Assembly (NCBI RefSeq): GCF_024741135.1
Contig: NZ_JANSUY010000004.1
Span: 294,094 to 358,093, forward strand
DNA: 64,000 bases
Reading direction: 5' to 3'
Source of the DNA: Aquiflexum gelatinilyticum
GTDB lineage: Bacteria > Bacteroidota > Bacteroidia > Cytophagales > Cyclobacteriaceae
The notes below the pieces were generated by a model. The model had not been told where the DNA came from. It searched no databases and saw only the letters and a program-made list of their open reading frames with translations. Made by a program: the position numbers and the translations under genes. Of this stretch, positions 9,294 through 17,214 are shown in pieces (positions within the stretch are counted from its first letter, which is position 1; every line of letters starts with the position of its first letter).

Positions 9294-9328
9294 ATCTTGT
9301 GTCTCAAGTCTAACATCTAAAGTCTATT
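9294..9328. repeat. Degenerate 7-bp tandem repeat, five units
   Basis: Plus strand in phase: ATCTTGT, GTCTCAA, GTCTAAC, ATCTAAA, GTCTATT. The array occupies almost the whole gap between the M16 protease stop and the ispF ATG, ending 2 bp before the latter. Unit sequence is close to the array at 7747-7781. Confidence 0.75.
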
Positions 9329-9330
9329 TT

Positions 9331-9813
9331 ATGACAAACTTCAGAATCGGCTTCGGCTATGACGTGCATCAACTCCGGGAAGGCTACGAGTTTTGGCTGG
9401 GAGGTATCAAATTGGAACACGAAAAAGGCGCTGTAGGGCACTCAGATGCAGATGTACTCATCCATGTAATTTGTGATGCACTTTTGGGTGCGGCGAATTT
9501 GAGGGACATTGGATACCATTTTTCAGACAAAGACCCCAAATACAAAGGGATCGACAGCAAAATTCTCCTCAGAGAGGTCATGCAGCTGGTCAGAAATGAA
9601 GGATTCGAAGTGGGTAACATAGATTCCACTGTCTGTCTTCAGGTTCCAAAACTGAACCCGCATATTCCCGAAATGAAAGCCTGCCTTGCTGAAGTGATGG
9701 GAACACCCATTTCAAATATTTCTATCAAAGCCACTACCACTGAACAGTTGGGATTTGTAGGAAGGCAAGAGGGAATTTCCGCTTATTGTGTGGTACTTAT
9801 CCATAAAGTCTAA
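9331..9813 (+). CDS. ispF: 2-C-methyl-D-erythritol 2,4-cyclodiphosphate synthase
   Basis: 160 residues, the family's normal length. The zinc-binding start RIGFGYDVHQL (Asp-11 and His-13), the GGIKLEHEKGAVGHSDADVL segment and HVICDALLGAANLRDIGYHF are classic, and the C-terminal ATTTEQLGFVGRQEGI motif is present. IspF makes MEcPP in the non-mevalonate isoprenoid pathway, which ties it to uppS at 52.7 kb as a consumer of the products. Other MEP-pathway genes are not in this window. mnmD follows after 3 bp, so the two are probably cotranscribed. Confidence 0.97.
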   Translation: MTNFRIGFGYDVHQLREGYEFWLGGIKLEHEKGAVGHSDADVLIHVICDALLGAANLRDIGYHFSDKDPKYKGIDSKILLREVMQLVRNEGFEVGNIDSTVCLQVPKLNPHIPEMKACLAEVMGTPISNISIKATTTEQLGFVGRQEGISAYCVVLIHKV

Positions 9814-9816
9814 TAC

Positions 9817-10500
9817 ATGGGAAGAGAGGTCAAAATCATCACTACCGAGGACGGTTCGCACTCACTCTATCTACCTGAACTGAAGGAATCCTACCATTCT
9901 TTTCATGGAGCATACAGGGAATCCATCCATGTTTTTATGCTCTATGGACTCGAGGCTTGGTTTATGCGCAATCCTGACAGATTTCCAATCCGGATTTTTG
10001 AGGTAGGGTTTGGAACAGGTCTCAATGCCTGGCTGACACTTGTTTGGGCCGAGCAATACAAAGTCCCTGTTTTGTACCATTCCATAGAGCCATTTCCTTT
10101 GGAAAAAGAGATTTTTGAGCAACTGAATTATACCGAGGTAGATACTACTATTTACCATTATGCCCATTTTTTCAAGAAACTGCACCTTTCACCTTGGGAC
10201 CAGGGTTTGGTATACTCAGAATATTTCAACATGAAAAAGGACCAGACTACCTTAGAAAAAGCAGTTCTTTATCCTTCTGATTTGGTCTTCTACGATGCCT
10301 TTGCACCCAAAAAGCAACCTGAGCTTTGGACGAAAGAAATTTTGGATAAGGTAGTTGACGCGATGAATCCGGGTGGAATTTTTGTCACTTACAGTGCGAC
10401 AGGAAAACTCAAACGGGATCTTCAAGAATTGGGACTGACTGTCGAAACCCTTCCCGGCCCTCCGGGAAAAAACGAGATGGTGAGAGGGACTAAGGGTTGA
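9817..10500 (+). CDS. mnmD: tRNA (mnm5s2U34)-methyltransferase MnmD
   Basis: 227 residues. A SAM-binding motif FEVGFGTGLN (residues 61-70) and the catalytic-domain segment YDAFAPKKQPELWTKEI are followed by FVTYSATGKLKRDLQELG and a C-terminal GPPGKNEMVRGTKG. This is the methyltransferase half of the E. coli MnmC, here without the FAD oxidase domain, as is usual outside Proteobacteria. It completes mnm5s2U in the wobble position of tRNAs for Lys, Glu and Gln. It starts 3 bp after ispF. Confidence 0.93.
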   Translation: MGREVKIITTEDGSHSLYLPELKESYHSFHGAYRESIHVFMLYGLEAWFMRNPDRFPIRIFEVGFGTGLNAWLTLVWAEQYKVPVLYHSIEPFPLEKEIFEQLNYTEVDTTIYHYAHFFKKLHLSPWDQGLVYSEYFNMKKDQTTLEKAVLYPSDLVFYDAFAPKKQPELWTKEILDKVVDAMNPGGIFVTYSATGKLKRDLQELGLTVETLPGPPGKNEMVRGTKG

Positions 10501-10571
10501 AAGTTGGGAAAGTTGGAAGGTTTTAAAGTTAAAAAGTTAGGTCCTTCACCACCACTGTATTTTGGATTTGA

Positions 10572-10613
10572 AAACTGCAAACTGACCACTGCGACCGAAT
10601 ACTGTCAACTGAC
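10572..10613. repeat. Degenerate 7-bp tandem repeat between convergent genes
   Basis: Plus strand in phase: AAACTGC, AAACTGA, CCACTGC, GACCGAA, TACTGTC, AACTGAC. A second, less regular purine run (GAAAGTT, GGGAAAG) precedes it from 10499. The array lies between the stop codons of mnmD and the large minus-strand gene, ending 5 bp before the latter's stop, so position before a start codon is not a fixed feature of these repeats. Confidence 0.6.
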
Positions 10614-10618
10614 TCGGA

Positions 10619-13600
10619 TCACTCCTCCTCCTTTATCCCTTCATTTTTCTTTTTTCCTTTAGGTTCCTTTTTCGGCTTTTCAGGTTTTGCCTGCCCAAGA
10701 CCTAGACTTCCTTTGAGGCCACTAAAAGTTGTTTTCCACCAATAATTGAAAATGAATTTTTCTTTATCCCGTTCTTGATAAATCTTCCCATCTATCGGAT
10801 TTCTGAGGTATCTTCTTGGGTTGTTTGACCTTACGGCAAATGAATTCAAAACAAAAGTCAGGATCGCATCTCTGCCTTTTGCTTTTTCAAGAGTCCTGTG
10901 ATTCAATAAAATCAGGTGCAAATCCGAGTATAAAAACTCCATCTGACCCACAGCTTTGTCATTATCAGCGACAAATGACCAATCCGCACCTTTTACTGTG
11001 CCTCTTTTGATGGTAACAAAAGCATTGGTTTCTAAAATTGAATTTAATGTCCTCATGTCAAATTCCCCAAGCTGTGCATTGATTCTCATCGGATATGGCT
11101 CTTGGAAAAACAAATGGCCTTGAAGGTTCAATTCAGCCACACCATTTAATTTCGTAGTAGCTAGCAAGAAAGATTCCTCCAAAGGATAGGCATTTTCACC
11201 TTTGGACAAATGAAATGGATACAAGCCGGCGTTGATGTCTGTAAAATAAAGTTCTCCAGGTACCATTCCCTTTTCAAAAAACTCTGAATACCTGATGGTG
11301 GCATTTTCAATCACAAAAGTATCAAGCCTTAATTCGATATCTGCTTTGCTCATCAACTCCTGTGGCATGGGACGGAAAATACCTTCCTCCCGCGGATATC
11401 TTTTATCCCTAAACATGGTAGCAGCGACATCGGTTATTTTTAGGGATTTGGCAGCCAAAATCTCTTCTTCTAGAAACCTGTTATAATCAGGTTTGTCCAA
11501 AACCAATAAAGGGACATGGATATTCATGACATCAGTCTGTTTTCCAACTGCCCGTCCATATTGGTACCTACCTACCCTTGGAGAGAAAACCAGGTCATTT
11601 ATTTTTATTTGATTGTTATCAACTGATATCAGTCCTATGTTAAGTTTGTTTAGACTGTCTTTCAACAGGATTTCGTAATTGGGAAGGGAAAATTTGAAGT
11701 CTTGTTTTATCAGGGAGGCTTTATCGAGCTTATCCAGATTTTGTAAATCTATCTTGGTTCCGAATACCTCAAAATTGGCGGCAGCGAATTTTGTGGGTTT
11801 TTTCGAACCGTCTTTATCAAAAACCGAAAAATTTCCTTCCACTATTTCAAAGTCATCTACCATAAAAAACTCAAACAATCCCTTATTGTCTTCCTTTTGT
11901 TGTTTTTCCTTCTTGGGCATTTTTACTTCATCAAGAAACACTTCCATATCGGGCTTGTATAACCTGAGTTGTTTGAGCCAAAGATCTTTGCTTCCCTGTA
12001 TTTCTGATAGTGATTTTGCTTTAATCAGGATTGTTGGAATATGGCCTGAAAAAACCGGAAATCCCGGAACTCCACCCAAGTCCCTTGGAATCACCCTGAA
12101 GTTATTTACCAAAATCCCATCATATTTGGTGTCCAGTTCAACTTTCGAAAAAGTCACCTGATGGACACTGTCGTTCAGTGTCAACCAAAATTCATCCAAT
12201 TCCAATGTAATTCCGTCAAAAAATCCGGCAATTTCTCCTTTTTGGATGTTTGCTGAATCCAGCAAAAAATCAAACACATTCAGGTTAATTTGGGTATTTA
12301 TAAGTTCGCTTTGTGTGCCTTGTTCCTTAAATCCCAAACTGAATTTGGCGTCGATAGTCTCAATGGTATCAATAGCAACATTTCCAATGTTTTTTGGAAG
12401 GTTTCTTTCTTTTCTAACTCTGTTTTTAATGGCTTGATTTTCCTCTTCTTTCCAATCATTGTCAATAAGCAATTCCACCGAAGACCCAAGCAATCCAAGT
12501 TTTTGAAGTCTTAGTGAATTGTCAAAAAGAAAGGCCTCCAAGTCCACTCCTTTGAAAGAAAGTACAGGGATTTTAGCTGTCACTTTGGTTTTATCAGAGA
12601 AGTTACTGCTTGGACTTAACCTCACATTCCTCGTAATGATCTCTTCCCTTGCTGTGTTAAAATTGATCCCATCAGCCTGAATGGTATATTTCCCATTTCC
12701 TACGGTGAAAACATAATTGCTCAAATTCAGATCAAATTCTTCAGAAAAAAAGGAGTTAATTTTGTTAGATACGGTTGACTCATCTATAAAAAAATTCTTG
12801 ACAGAAACCGTTAATTCATCCTCTGAAAAGCTTCTTGTCTTATCAGCGGTATAGTTTTGGTAATTCAATTTTGCTTTTTTGACATTGATCGAGTCCACTT
12901 TGATCTCAGAAAAATAATTTGTCAACAACTCTAAAATTTCTCCTCTCCTTAGCTCATTTCCGTCCCCATCCTGAATTTTTTGTTTGTATCGATAGAGTTT
13001 AATGTCAGGAGAAGGAATCAAAATCTCATTGATCCTCAAAATTCCATCAAAATACGCTTGGGGAATATTCACTCCTTTGGCCATAAATTTTGGAACATAA
13101 ATATCCAAAGTCGCACTTTTGCCATATCTATCCAAAGTCTTTTGAATCTGTGTCTGATAAAGTGGCCGGATTGCAAAACCGTCGATTTCGATCAAATATC
13201 CTTTGGTATCCAAAAAAATCCTGTCTGCTTTGAAGATATGTAGGTTATCAGCAAGTTTGAGGGCATAATCCTCAATTTCAAGCTGTAGGTTTTCTGCCAA
13301 AAACACGCCTTTGGATTCAGCATTTTCAGTCTTTTCGTCCAGTGCAAAATTTTCCAAGACCAGGTTTATTTTTCCAAAAGAAAGACTGTCCTGTCTCAAT
13401 CTGACCCTGTTGTCGAGAACGAGAGATCCTTGCCGAATTTCAAATCTTTCTACATAAATCCCGTCAAGGTATTCTTTATAAATCTCATTGAGATCCAATT
13501 TTGATTCATTCTCTTTTCCGCCTTTTATGTTCCTAAGAAATATTTCCGGTTCGTCTAATATCACTTCTTCCAAATCTACAATGCCAAGATTGTAGACTTT

Positions 13601-14992
13601 CTTAAGATTGGCATCTGAAATAGCCAAGCTAGATACGCTGATATCCAAATGTGCCTTTTTACCATCAAATTCAAGTCCTTCTTTTGGGTAAAGTTTAAAT
13701 CCATCAATCTCTATCCTGTCATCGAAAGAGGAAAGTCTGACAAAATCTCCCACCAACAGGTGGATGCTGTCATTGAGAGCAAATTCAACCTGATGTAATT
13801 CTACAGAAGCATTGTCAGCGTAAAAAAACTGATCCTGTTTTTTAGAGATATCGGGACCGACATAGAAGTCCTCCATTTTGAAGTCAATCCGGTCTGTCTT
13901 TATCATGTAGGTATCCCTGTCCTCAGCCAATCTCTTACCAAACTTCCCTTCTTCAATCTCTAAATCTTGGATCTGAATAGAAGCCAAAAAACCATCAATC
14001 AAAGCGTATAAATCAAAGGGTTCCGTACCCCGGTCCTGTTTTAAGACCTCTCGGGTGAAAAGGTTAAATTCAGGATTTTCGATTTTCAATTGCCCCACGG
14101 CAACCTCTGAAGTATAAAAAACCCTATTGATATCCGCATCTTTCAACAGCAGTTCATCGAGATCAAGTTGAAAATAAGTTTTTGTTGTTTTGCTGAAATC
14201 AGGAATAATTTTGACCTCCTTCGCATTGATGAACTGTTCTAGGGAAGATACATTGACCGTTTTGGCCTGGATAGTATGGATGCTGTCAGCCAACAAAACT
14301 TCAAAATTATCAAAGCCAAAAGAAAAACCCTTGGCATTGAAAGGTGTGGCCGGTACTCTCTCCTGCAAAAGTTGGATATCCTCCATCAAAAGCCTTGTGT
14401 TCTCAGCTTTGATGGCCTTTTGGGAAATGAAATTTTTTAAAAGTAAGTCTGCCTCGTCTATTTTTAGCCTGTTGATCCTTATTTCCTTGACTTGAGAACT
14501 CAAAAATGACTTCCTGATTTCCTCCTGAAGTATGGAAATAGGTGACACGGTAGGCTTTGAAACATCGGAAGTATCTTTTTTAACCAACTTAAAATCCACA
14601 TCAGGATTGACCAATTCTATGGTCCCAATGATAAATTCCTTTTTAAAAAAACGGTAATTGAGTCCTGTAATGTCTATTTCAGGAATTGAAATCCGATAAT
14701 ATGGGATATCGTCTAAGTCTTGAAACTGACCTTCGACCGGATTCAACTTCAATCCTTTGAAGGTAATTCCCCTTTGCAAAAACAAAATATGAAACTCCTC
14801 AAAGTCAATCTCATATTTATTTCCGGAGGCAACGTTGACTTTTTCTTTTAGGAAATTGCGAAGTAAAAGATCAGAACCGAAGTAAAAAACTACCTGAAGT
14901 GAAAACAAAACCAAAAGGGTTATTCCTGCCAAGCGCAAGTACTTTTTTTTCCTTTTTGGAGGCAGAGATTCTTGATTTTGATTTTCTTCCAT
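10619..14992 (-). CDS. Large membrane-anchored AsmA/TamB-like protein
   Basis: 1457 residues from ATG 14990-14992. A basic N-terminus (PPKRKKKYLRLAG) leads into one transmembrane helix (about residues 21-42), after which the chain is a very long series of short alternating beta strands with recurring phrases such as INRLKIDEADL, LEIEEGKFGK, VDSINVKKAKLNY and IETIDAKFSLGF. This repeated-groove pattern and topology are those of AsmA-like and DUF748/TamB-type proteins, which span the periplasm and are thought to move lipids or aid outer-membrane assembly. The tail is highly charged (KEPKGKKKNEGIKEEE). It stands alone, with no tamA-type neighbour. The family assignment is by general pattern, not by a specific motif. 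Confidence 0.6.
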   Translation of the reverse strand: MEENQNQESLPPKRKKKYLRLAGITLLVLFSLQVVFYFGSDLLLRNFLKEKVNVASGNKYEIDFEEFHILFLQRGITFKGLKLNPVEGQFQDLDDIPYYRISIPEIDITGLNYRFFKKEFIIGTIELVNPDVDFKLVKKDTSDVSKPTVSPISILQEEIRKSFLSSQVKEIRINRLKIDEADLLLKNFISQKAIKAENTRLLMEDIQLLQERVPATPFNAKGFSFGFDNFEVLLADSIHTIQAKTVNVSSLEQFINAKEVKIIPDFSKTTKTYFQLDLDELLLKDADINRVFYTSEVAVGQLKIENPEFNLFTREVLKQDRGTEPFDLYALIDGFLASIQIQDLEIEEGKFGKRLAEDRDTYMIKTDRIDFKMEDFYVGPDISKKQDQFFYADNASVELHQVEFALNDSIHLLVGDFVRLSSFDDRIEIDGFKLYPKEGLEFDGKKAHLDISVSSLAISDANLKKVYNLGIVDLEEVILDEPEIFLRNIKGGKENESKLDLNEIYKEYLDGIYVERFEIRQGSLVLDNRVRLRQDSLSFGKINLVLENFALDEKTENAESKGVFLAENLQLEIEDYALKLADNLHIFKADRIFLDTKGYLIEIDGFAIRPLYQTQIQKTLDRYGKSATLDIYVPKFMAKGVNIPQAYFDGILRINEILIPSPDIKLYRYKQKIQDGDGNELRRGEILELLTNYFSEIKVDSINVKKAKLNYQNYTADKTRSFSEDELTVSVKNFFIDESTVSNKINSFFSEEFDLNLSNYVFTVGNGKYTIQADGINFNTAREEIITRNVRLSPSSNFSDKTKVTAKIPVLSFKGVDLEAFLFDNSLRLQKLGLLGSSVELLIDNDWKEEENQAIKNRVRKERNLPKNIGNVAIDTIETIDAKFSLGFKEQGTQSELINTQINLNVFDFLLDSANIQKGEIAGFFDGITLELDEFWLTLNDSVHQVTFSKVELDTKYDGILVNNFRVIPRDLGGVPGFPVFSGHIPTILIKAKSLSEIQGSKDLWLKQLRLYKPDMEVFLDEVKMPKKEKQQKEDNKGLFEFFMVDDFEIVEGNFSVFDKDGSKKPTKFAAANFEVFGTKIDLQNLDKLDKASLIKQDFKFSLPNYEILLKDSLNKLNIGLISVDNNQIKINDLVFSPRVGRYQYGRAVGKQTDVMNIHVPLLVLDKPDYNRFLEEEILAAKSLKITDVAATMFRDKRYPREEGIFRPMPQELMSKADIELRLDTFVIENATIRYSEFFEKGMVPGELYFTDINAGLYPFHLSKGENAYPLEESFLLATTKLNGVAELNLQGHLFFQEPYPMRINAQLGEFDMRTLNSILETNAFVTIKRGTVKGADWSFVADNDKAVGQMEFLYSDLHLILLNHRTLEKAKGRDAILTFVLNSFAVRSNNPRRYLRNPIDGKIYQERDKEKFIFNYWWKTTFSGLKGSLGLGQAKPEKPKKEPKGKKKNEGIKEEE

Positions 14993-15196
14993 AAACCTAA
15001 AACAGTTACTAAAAGTAATACAAAAGGATCAGAAAATAATCCGACTCTAGGAGAGATTTTGATATCCCCGATAATTAGAAAGCGATAAAGTGAAATGCAA
15101 TTCTGATTTAAAAAAAAATGATTTCGAAGTCAAAAATGCGAAAAAAAGCACCTATTGATAAATTTTTTAAATGAAAGGATACACTTCCTAAAGGAC

Positions 15197-15242
15197 AAAA
15201 AAAGAGACAATCCGATATTTGCTGACTAATCGCGAGTGTCTC
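15197..15242 (-). terminator. Intrinsic terminator after tRNA-like element 1
   Basis: On the minus strand, GAGACA (15242-15237) pairs with TGTCTC (15209-15204) and an inner CGAT/ATCG pairing extends the hairpin; seven T residues follow directly (complement of 15197-15203). It sits about 30 nt after the tRNA-like sequence. Confidence 0.65.
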
Positions 15243-15273
15243 AATAATTAAATAGCCCAAATATAAATGATGC

Positions 15274-15411
15274 TGTAGGAGAAGGATTCGAACCTCCACG
15301 GAGAAGTTAGGCAACAAAAGAGCTCTTTGTGTGCTTTGTCCAATCCTGATAAGAATCAGGTACTCCACCCCCGAGACAGGAGGGCATGTCTGCCAGTTTC
15401 AACATCCTACA
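15274..15411 (-). ncRNA. tRNA-like element 1 with enlarged, structured variable region
   Basis: On the minus strand a 7-bp acceptor-like stem is closed by TGTAGGA (15411-15405) and TCCTACA (15280-15274). The 3' part is a full T-arm, GGAGG TTCGAAT CCTTC. After the 5' strand, TGTTGAAACTGGCAGAC looks like a tRNA-Leu D-arm, and CCCTC-CTGTCTC-GGGGG makes an anticodon-like stem-loop whose triplet after U33 would be GUC. The region between it and the T-arm is about 65 nt instead of 10-20, bounded by GGAG/CTCC and containing hairpins CCTGAT-TCTT-ATCAGG and ACAAAG-AGCT-CTTTTGT. The D-stem is weak, and no CCA is encoded (3' bases GCA). It may be a degenerate tRNA, a tRNA-derived regulatory RNA or an att-site remnant. 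Promoter box and terminator flank it. Confidence 0.55.
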
Positions 15412-15424
15412 AGATGTAATTTTT

Positions 15425-15457
15425 CAAAGCCCTTTGCTTTGTAGCGGGTCAAAATTA
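15425..15457 (-). promoter_or_regulatory. Promoter box and leader hairpin of tRNA-like element 1
   Basis: The minus strand carries TGTTAATTTTG, containing TAATTTTG (15457-15450), a match to TAnnTTTG; no good -33 TTG is seen. A hairpin CAAAGC-AAAGG-GCTTTG follows (15441-15425). The leader also has CTACA (15444-15440), complementary to TGTAG of the acceptor-like stem, which would permit an alternative fold. Confidence 0.5.
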
Positions 15458-15603
15458 ACAAACCGATCCATTTATTAAAATTAATTTAAATAAATATACG
15501 TTTTTTTATATTTTATTTAAAATTAAATATAAATAATTACCAATTGAACAATCTTGAAGCGATTTATTCGATTTTATTGAAGAATCTTTAACGGCCTAAA
15601 AAT

Positions 15604-15636
15604 CAAAAAAGCTGTGAAACAAAATCTCACAGCTTT
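15604..15636 (-). terminator. Intrinsic terminator after tRNA-like element 2
   Basis: On the minus strand AAAGCTGTGA (15636-15627) pairs with TCACAGCTTT (15617-15608), a perfect 10-bp stem with a 9-nt loop, followed by TTTTTTGATTTTT. It lies 33 nt downstream of element 2 and would separate it from element 1. Confidence 0.75.
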
Positions 15637-15668
15637 AGTCAATTAACAATAAACCCAAAATAACCAGA

Positions 15669-15724
15669 TGTAGGAGAAGGATTCGAACCTCCGGGGAAAT
15701 CCCCACCACTCTTTCAATCCTACA
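15669..15724 (-). ncRNA. Minimal tRNA-like element 2, lacking D-arm and anticodon arm
   Basis: 56 nt on the minus strand. The acceptor-like stem (TGTAGGA/TCCTACA) and T-arm (GGAGG TTCGAAT CCTTC) are identical to element 1 over the last 24 nt. Between them are only TTGAAAGAGTGGT and a 4-bp hairpin GGGG-ATTT-CCCC. A normal tRNA is 73 nt or longer, so no anticodon can be presented. The 5' part (TGTAGGATTGAAA) also matches element 1 apart from two bases. With a promoter-like box, a leader hairpin and a strong terminator around it, it looks like a transcribed RNA and not just a fragment, but expression is inferred. Confidence 0.55.
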
Positions 15725-15727
15725 ATA

Positions 15728-15766
15728 CAACTGGACTTTTTTCCAATTGATTACATGACAAAATTA
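15728..15766 (-). promoter_or_regulatory. Promoter box and leader hairpin of tRNA-like element 2
   Basis: The minus strand reads TGTTAATTTTG, the same 11 bases as before element 1, with TAATTTTG at 15766-15759. An 8-bp hairpin CAATTGGA-AAAAAG-TCCAGTTG (15749-15728, one G-T pair) stands 3 nt before the acceptor-like stem. Confidence 0.5.
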
Positions 15767-16107
15767 ACACCTAATCTGATTCTTTAATAATAATATAAAT
15801 ATTTAGCTAAAAATTTACAGTATATTTATTTTAAGATACATTTTTTAATCATTCATTAATCTACATCGATTGCGGAAACCAGTTTTTTGAATACTTGATA
15901 ATGGGTTTTGGGTTTCCAACCAACCAATTATTAAATTTTCATGTAATTACCGTCCACTTTTATAATTTTTTTACCCAACCTCTTCCACTTCAAACATAAT
16001 GACTCCATATTTTTCTTCCGGATTTTAGTCAAATCGTCAAGCTTAAAATCAAATTATGCAAGGAAAAGGCAAATTAAGTCCCTCCAAAACAGGACAATAG
16101 TGAAAAA
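15767..16107. other. AT-rich intergenic stretch downstream of rluD
   Basis: About 340 bp with no credible reading frame. A 7-bp perfect inverted repeat, GGAAACC (15874-15880) and GGTTTCC (15911-15917), with a 30-nt spacer is the only structure noticed; it is not followed by a T-tract and I assign no role. Confidence 0.4.
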
Positions 16108-17154
16108 TTACTCTTCATATTTGACATAGTTCTCCCATTTTTCAAGAACAGCCGAAAAATCTGCAGGAAGCGGGGTTTCGAAGTAAATCCTGTTTTTGGT
16201 CACGGGATGGATAAATCCCAAGGACATCGCATGCAAAGCCTGCCTTGGCATGAGGTCAAAGCAATTTTGGATAAACATTTTGTATTTCGAAAACTGCGTC
16301 CCTTTTCGGATTTTGTCTCCACCATACATGGCATCATTGAATAAAGGGTGACCCAAATATTTCATATGGGCGCGGATTTGATGGGTACGGCCTGTTTCCA
16401 GGTTACATTGCACCAAGGTCACATAGCGCAGCCTTTTGATCACTTTCCAATGGGTTACCGCATGCTTTCCCTGAGAACCATCAGGAAAAGTGTCCATCAC
16501 TTTTCGGTCCTTGGCACTCCTACCCACATTGGCGATGATAGTCCCTTGGTCCTCCTCAGGTTCTCCCCATACCAAAGCCAAGTAGGTCCTGTCTATATCA
16601 TGGTTAAAAAACTGCTTGGCAAGATCTGTCATGGTAGTTTCAGATTTTGCAATCACAAGCAATCCGGAAGTGTCTTTATCTATCCGGTGGACCAATCCAG
16701 GCCTACCAGAATTACCAGGCATGGTAGGTAGTTGGTTAAAATGGTAAACCAAAGCATTGACCAAAGTTCCTGTCCAATTGCCATGAGCAGGATGGACGAC
16801 CATCCCAGGAGGTTTGTTGATAATCATCAGGTACTCATCTTCGAATACAATGTCCAAAGGAATATCCTCCGGAATGACCTCAGTGTCCCGAGGCGGTTTT
16901 TCAAGAAAAACCTTGATTTCATCCAAAGGCTTAACCTTATAATTTGCCTTGGTTGGATTCCCATTGATCTGAACAAAACCTGCGTCTATTGCATTCTGAA
17001 CCCTGTTTCGGGTGGCATTTGACAACCTGTCAGTTAAAAATTTATCTACCCTAGTCGGGGTCTGGCCTTTGTCAATCGTAAAACTAAAGTGCTCAAAGAG
17101 TTCTACTTCCAACTCTTCCTCATCAAAATTATCCTGATCCATCATGTCTGCCAT
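16108..17154 (-). CDS. rluD: RluA-family 23S rRNA pseudouridine synthase (RluD-like)
   Basis: 348 residues. An N-terminal acidic stretch (MMDQDNFDEEELEVELFEHF) precedes an S4 RNA-binding domain (about residues 35-95; TRVDKFLTDRLSNATRNRV) and the catalytic domain with GLVHRIDKDTSGLLVIAKS, whose Asp (near residue 160) is the nucleophile. ETGRTHQIRAHM and NDAMYGG are further family signatures. The S4 domain plus the length point to RluD, which modifies helix 69 of 23S rRNA, but RluA-family paralogues are hard to separate by eye. The 5' end is divergent to the next gene. Confidence 0.9.
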   Translation of the reverse strand: MADMMDQDNFDEEELEVELFEHFSFTIDKGQTPTRVDKFLTDRLSNATRNRVQNAIDAGFVQINGNPTKANYKVKPLDEIKVFLEKPPRDTEVIPEDIPLDIVFEDEYLMIINKPPGMVVHPAHGNWTGTLVNALVYHFNQLPTMPGNSGRPGLVHRIDKDTSGLLVIAKSETTMTDLAKQFFNHDIDRTYLALVWGEPEEDQGTIIANVGRSAKDRKVMDTFPDGSQGKHAVTHWKVIKRLRYVTLVQCNLETGRTHQIRAHMKYLGHPLFNDAMYGGDKIRKGTQFSKYKMFIQNCFDLMPRQALHAMSLGFIHPVTKNRIYFETPLPADFSAVLEKWENYVKYEE

Positions 17155-17214
17155 CCTGCAAAAATAAGGGCATTTGCCAAAGATTTGGTTATTTGCAGGA
17201 ATATTGAAAAAACA

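Noticed and set aside
15669..15724. CRISPR-type repeat (GTAGGATTGAAAG at the 5' end of element 2)
   Set aside because: The ATTGAAAG ending resembles CRISPR repeats, but there are only two occurrences, no regular spacers and no cas genes in the window.
15274..15724. attL/attR scars of a lost integrative element (24-bp direct repeat of a tRNA 3' end)
   Set aside because: Not excluded, but both copies also keep the complementary 5' acceptor strand, similar promoter boxes and separate terminators, which an integration scar would not explain. No integrase is present.
17089..17214. ATG-initiated 5' extension of the PLP enzyme gene
   Set aside because: It overlaps the start of rluD on the opposite strand by 66 bp and encodes a Cys/Ile/His-rich sequence unlike the enzyme family; the TTG at 17215 fits better.
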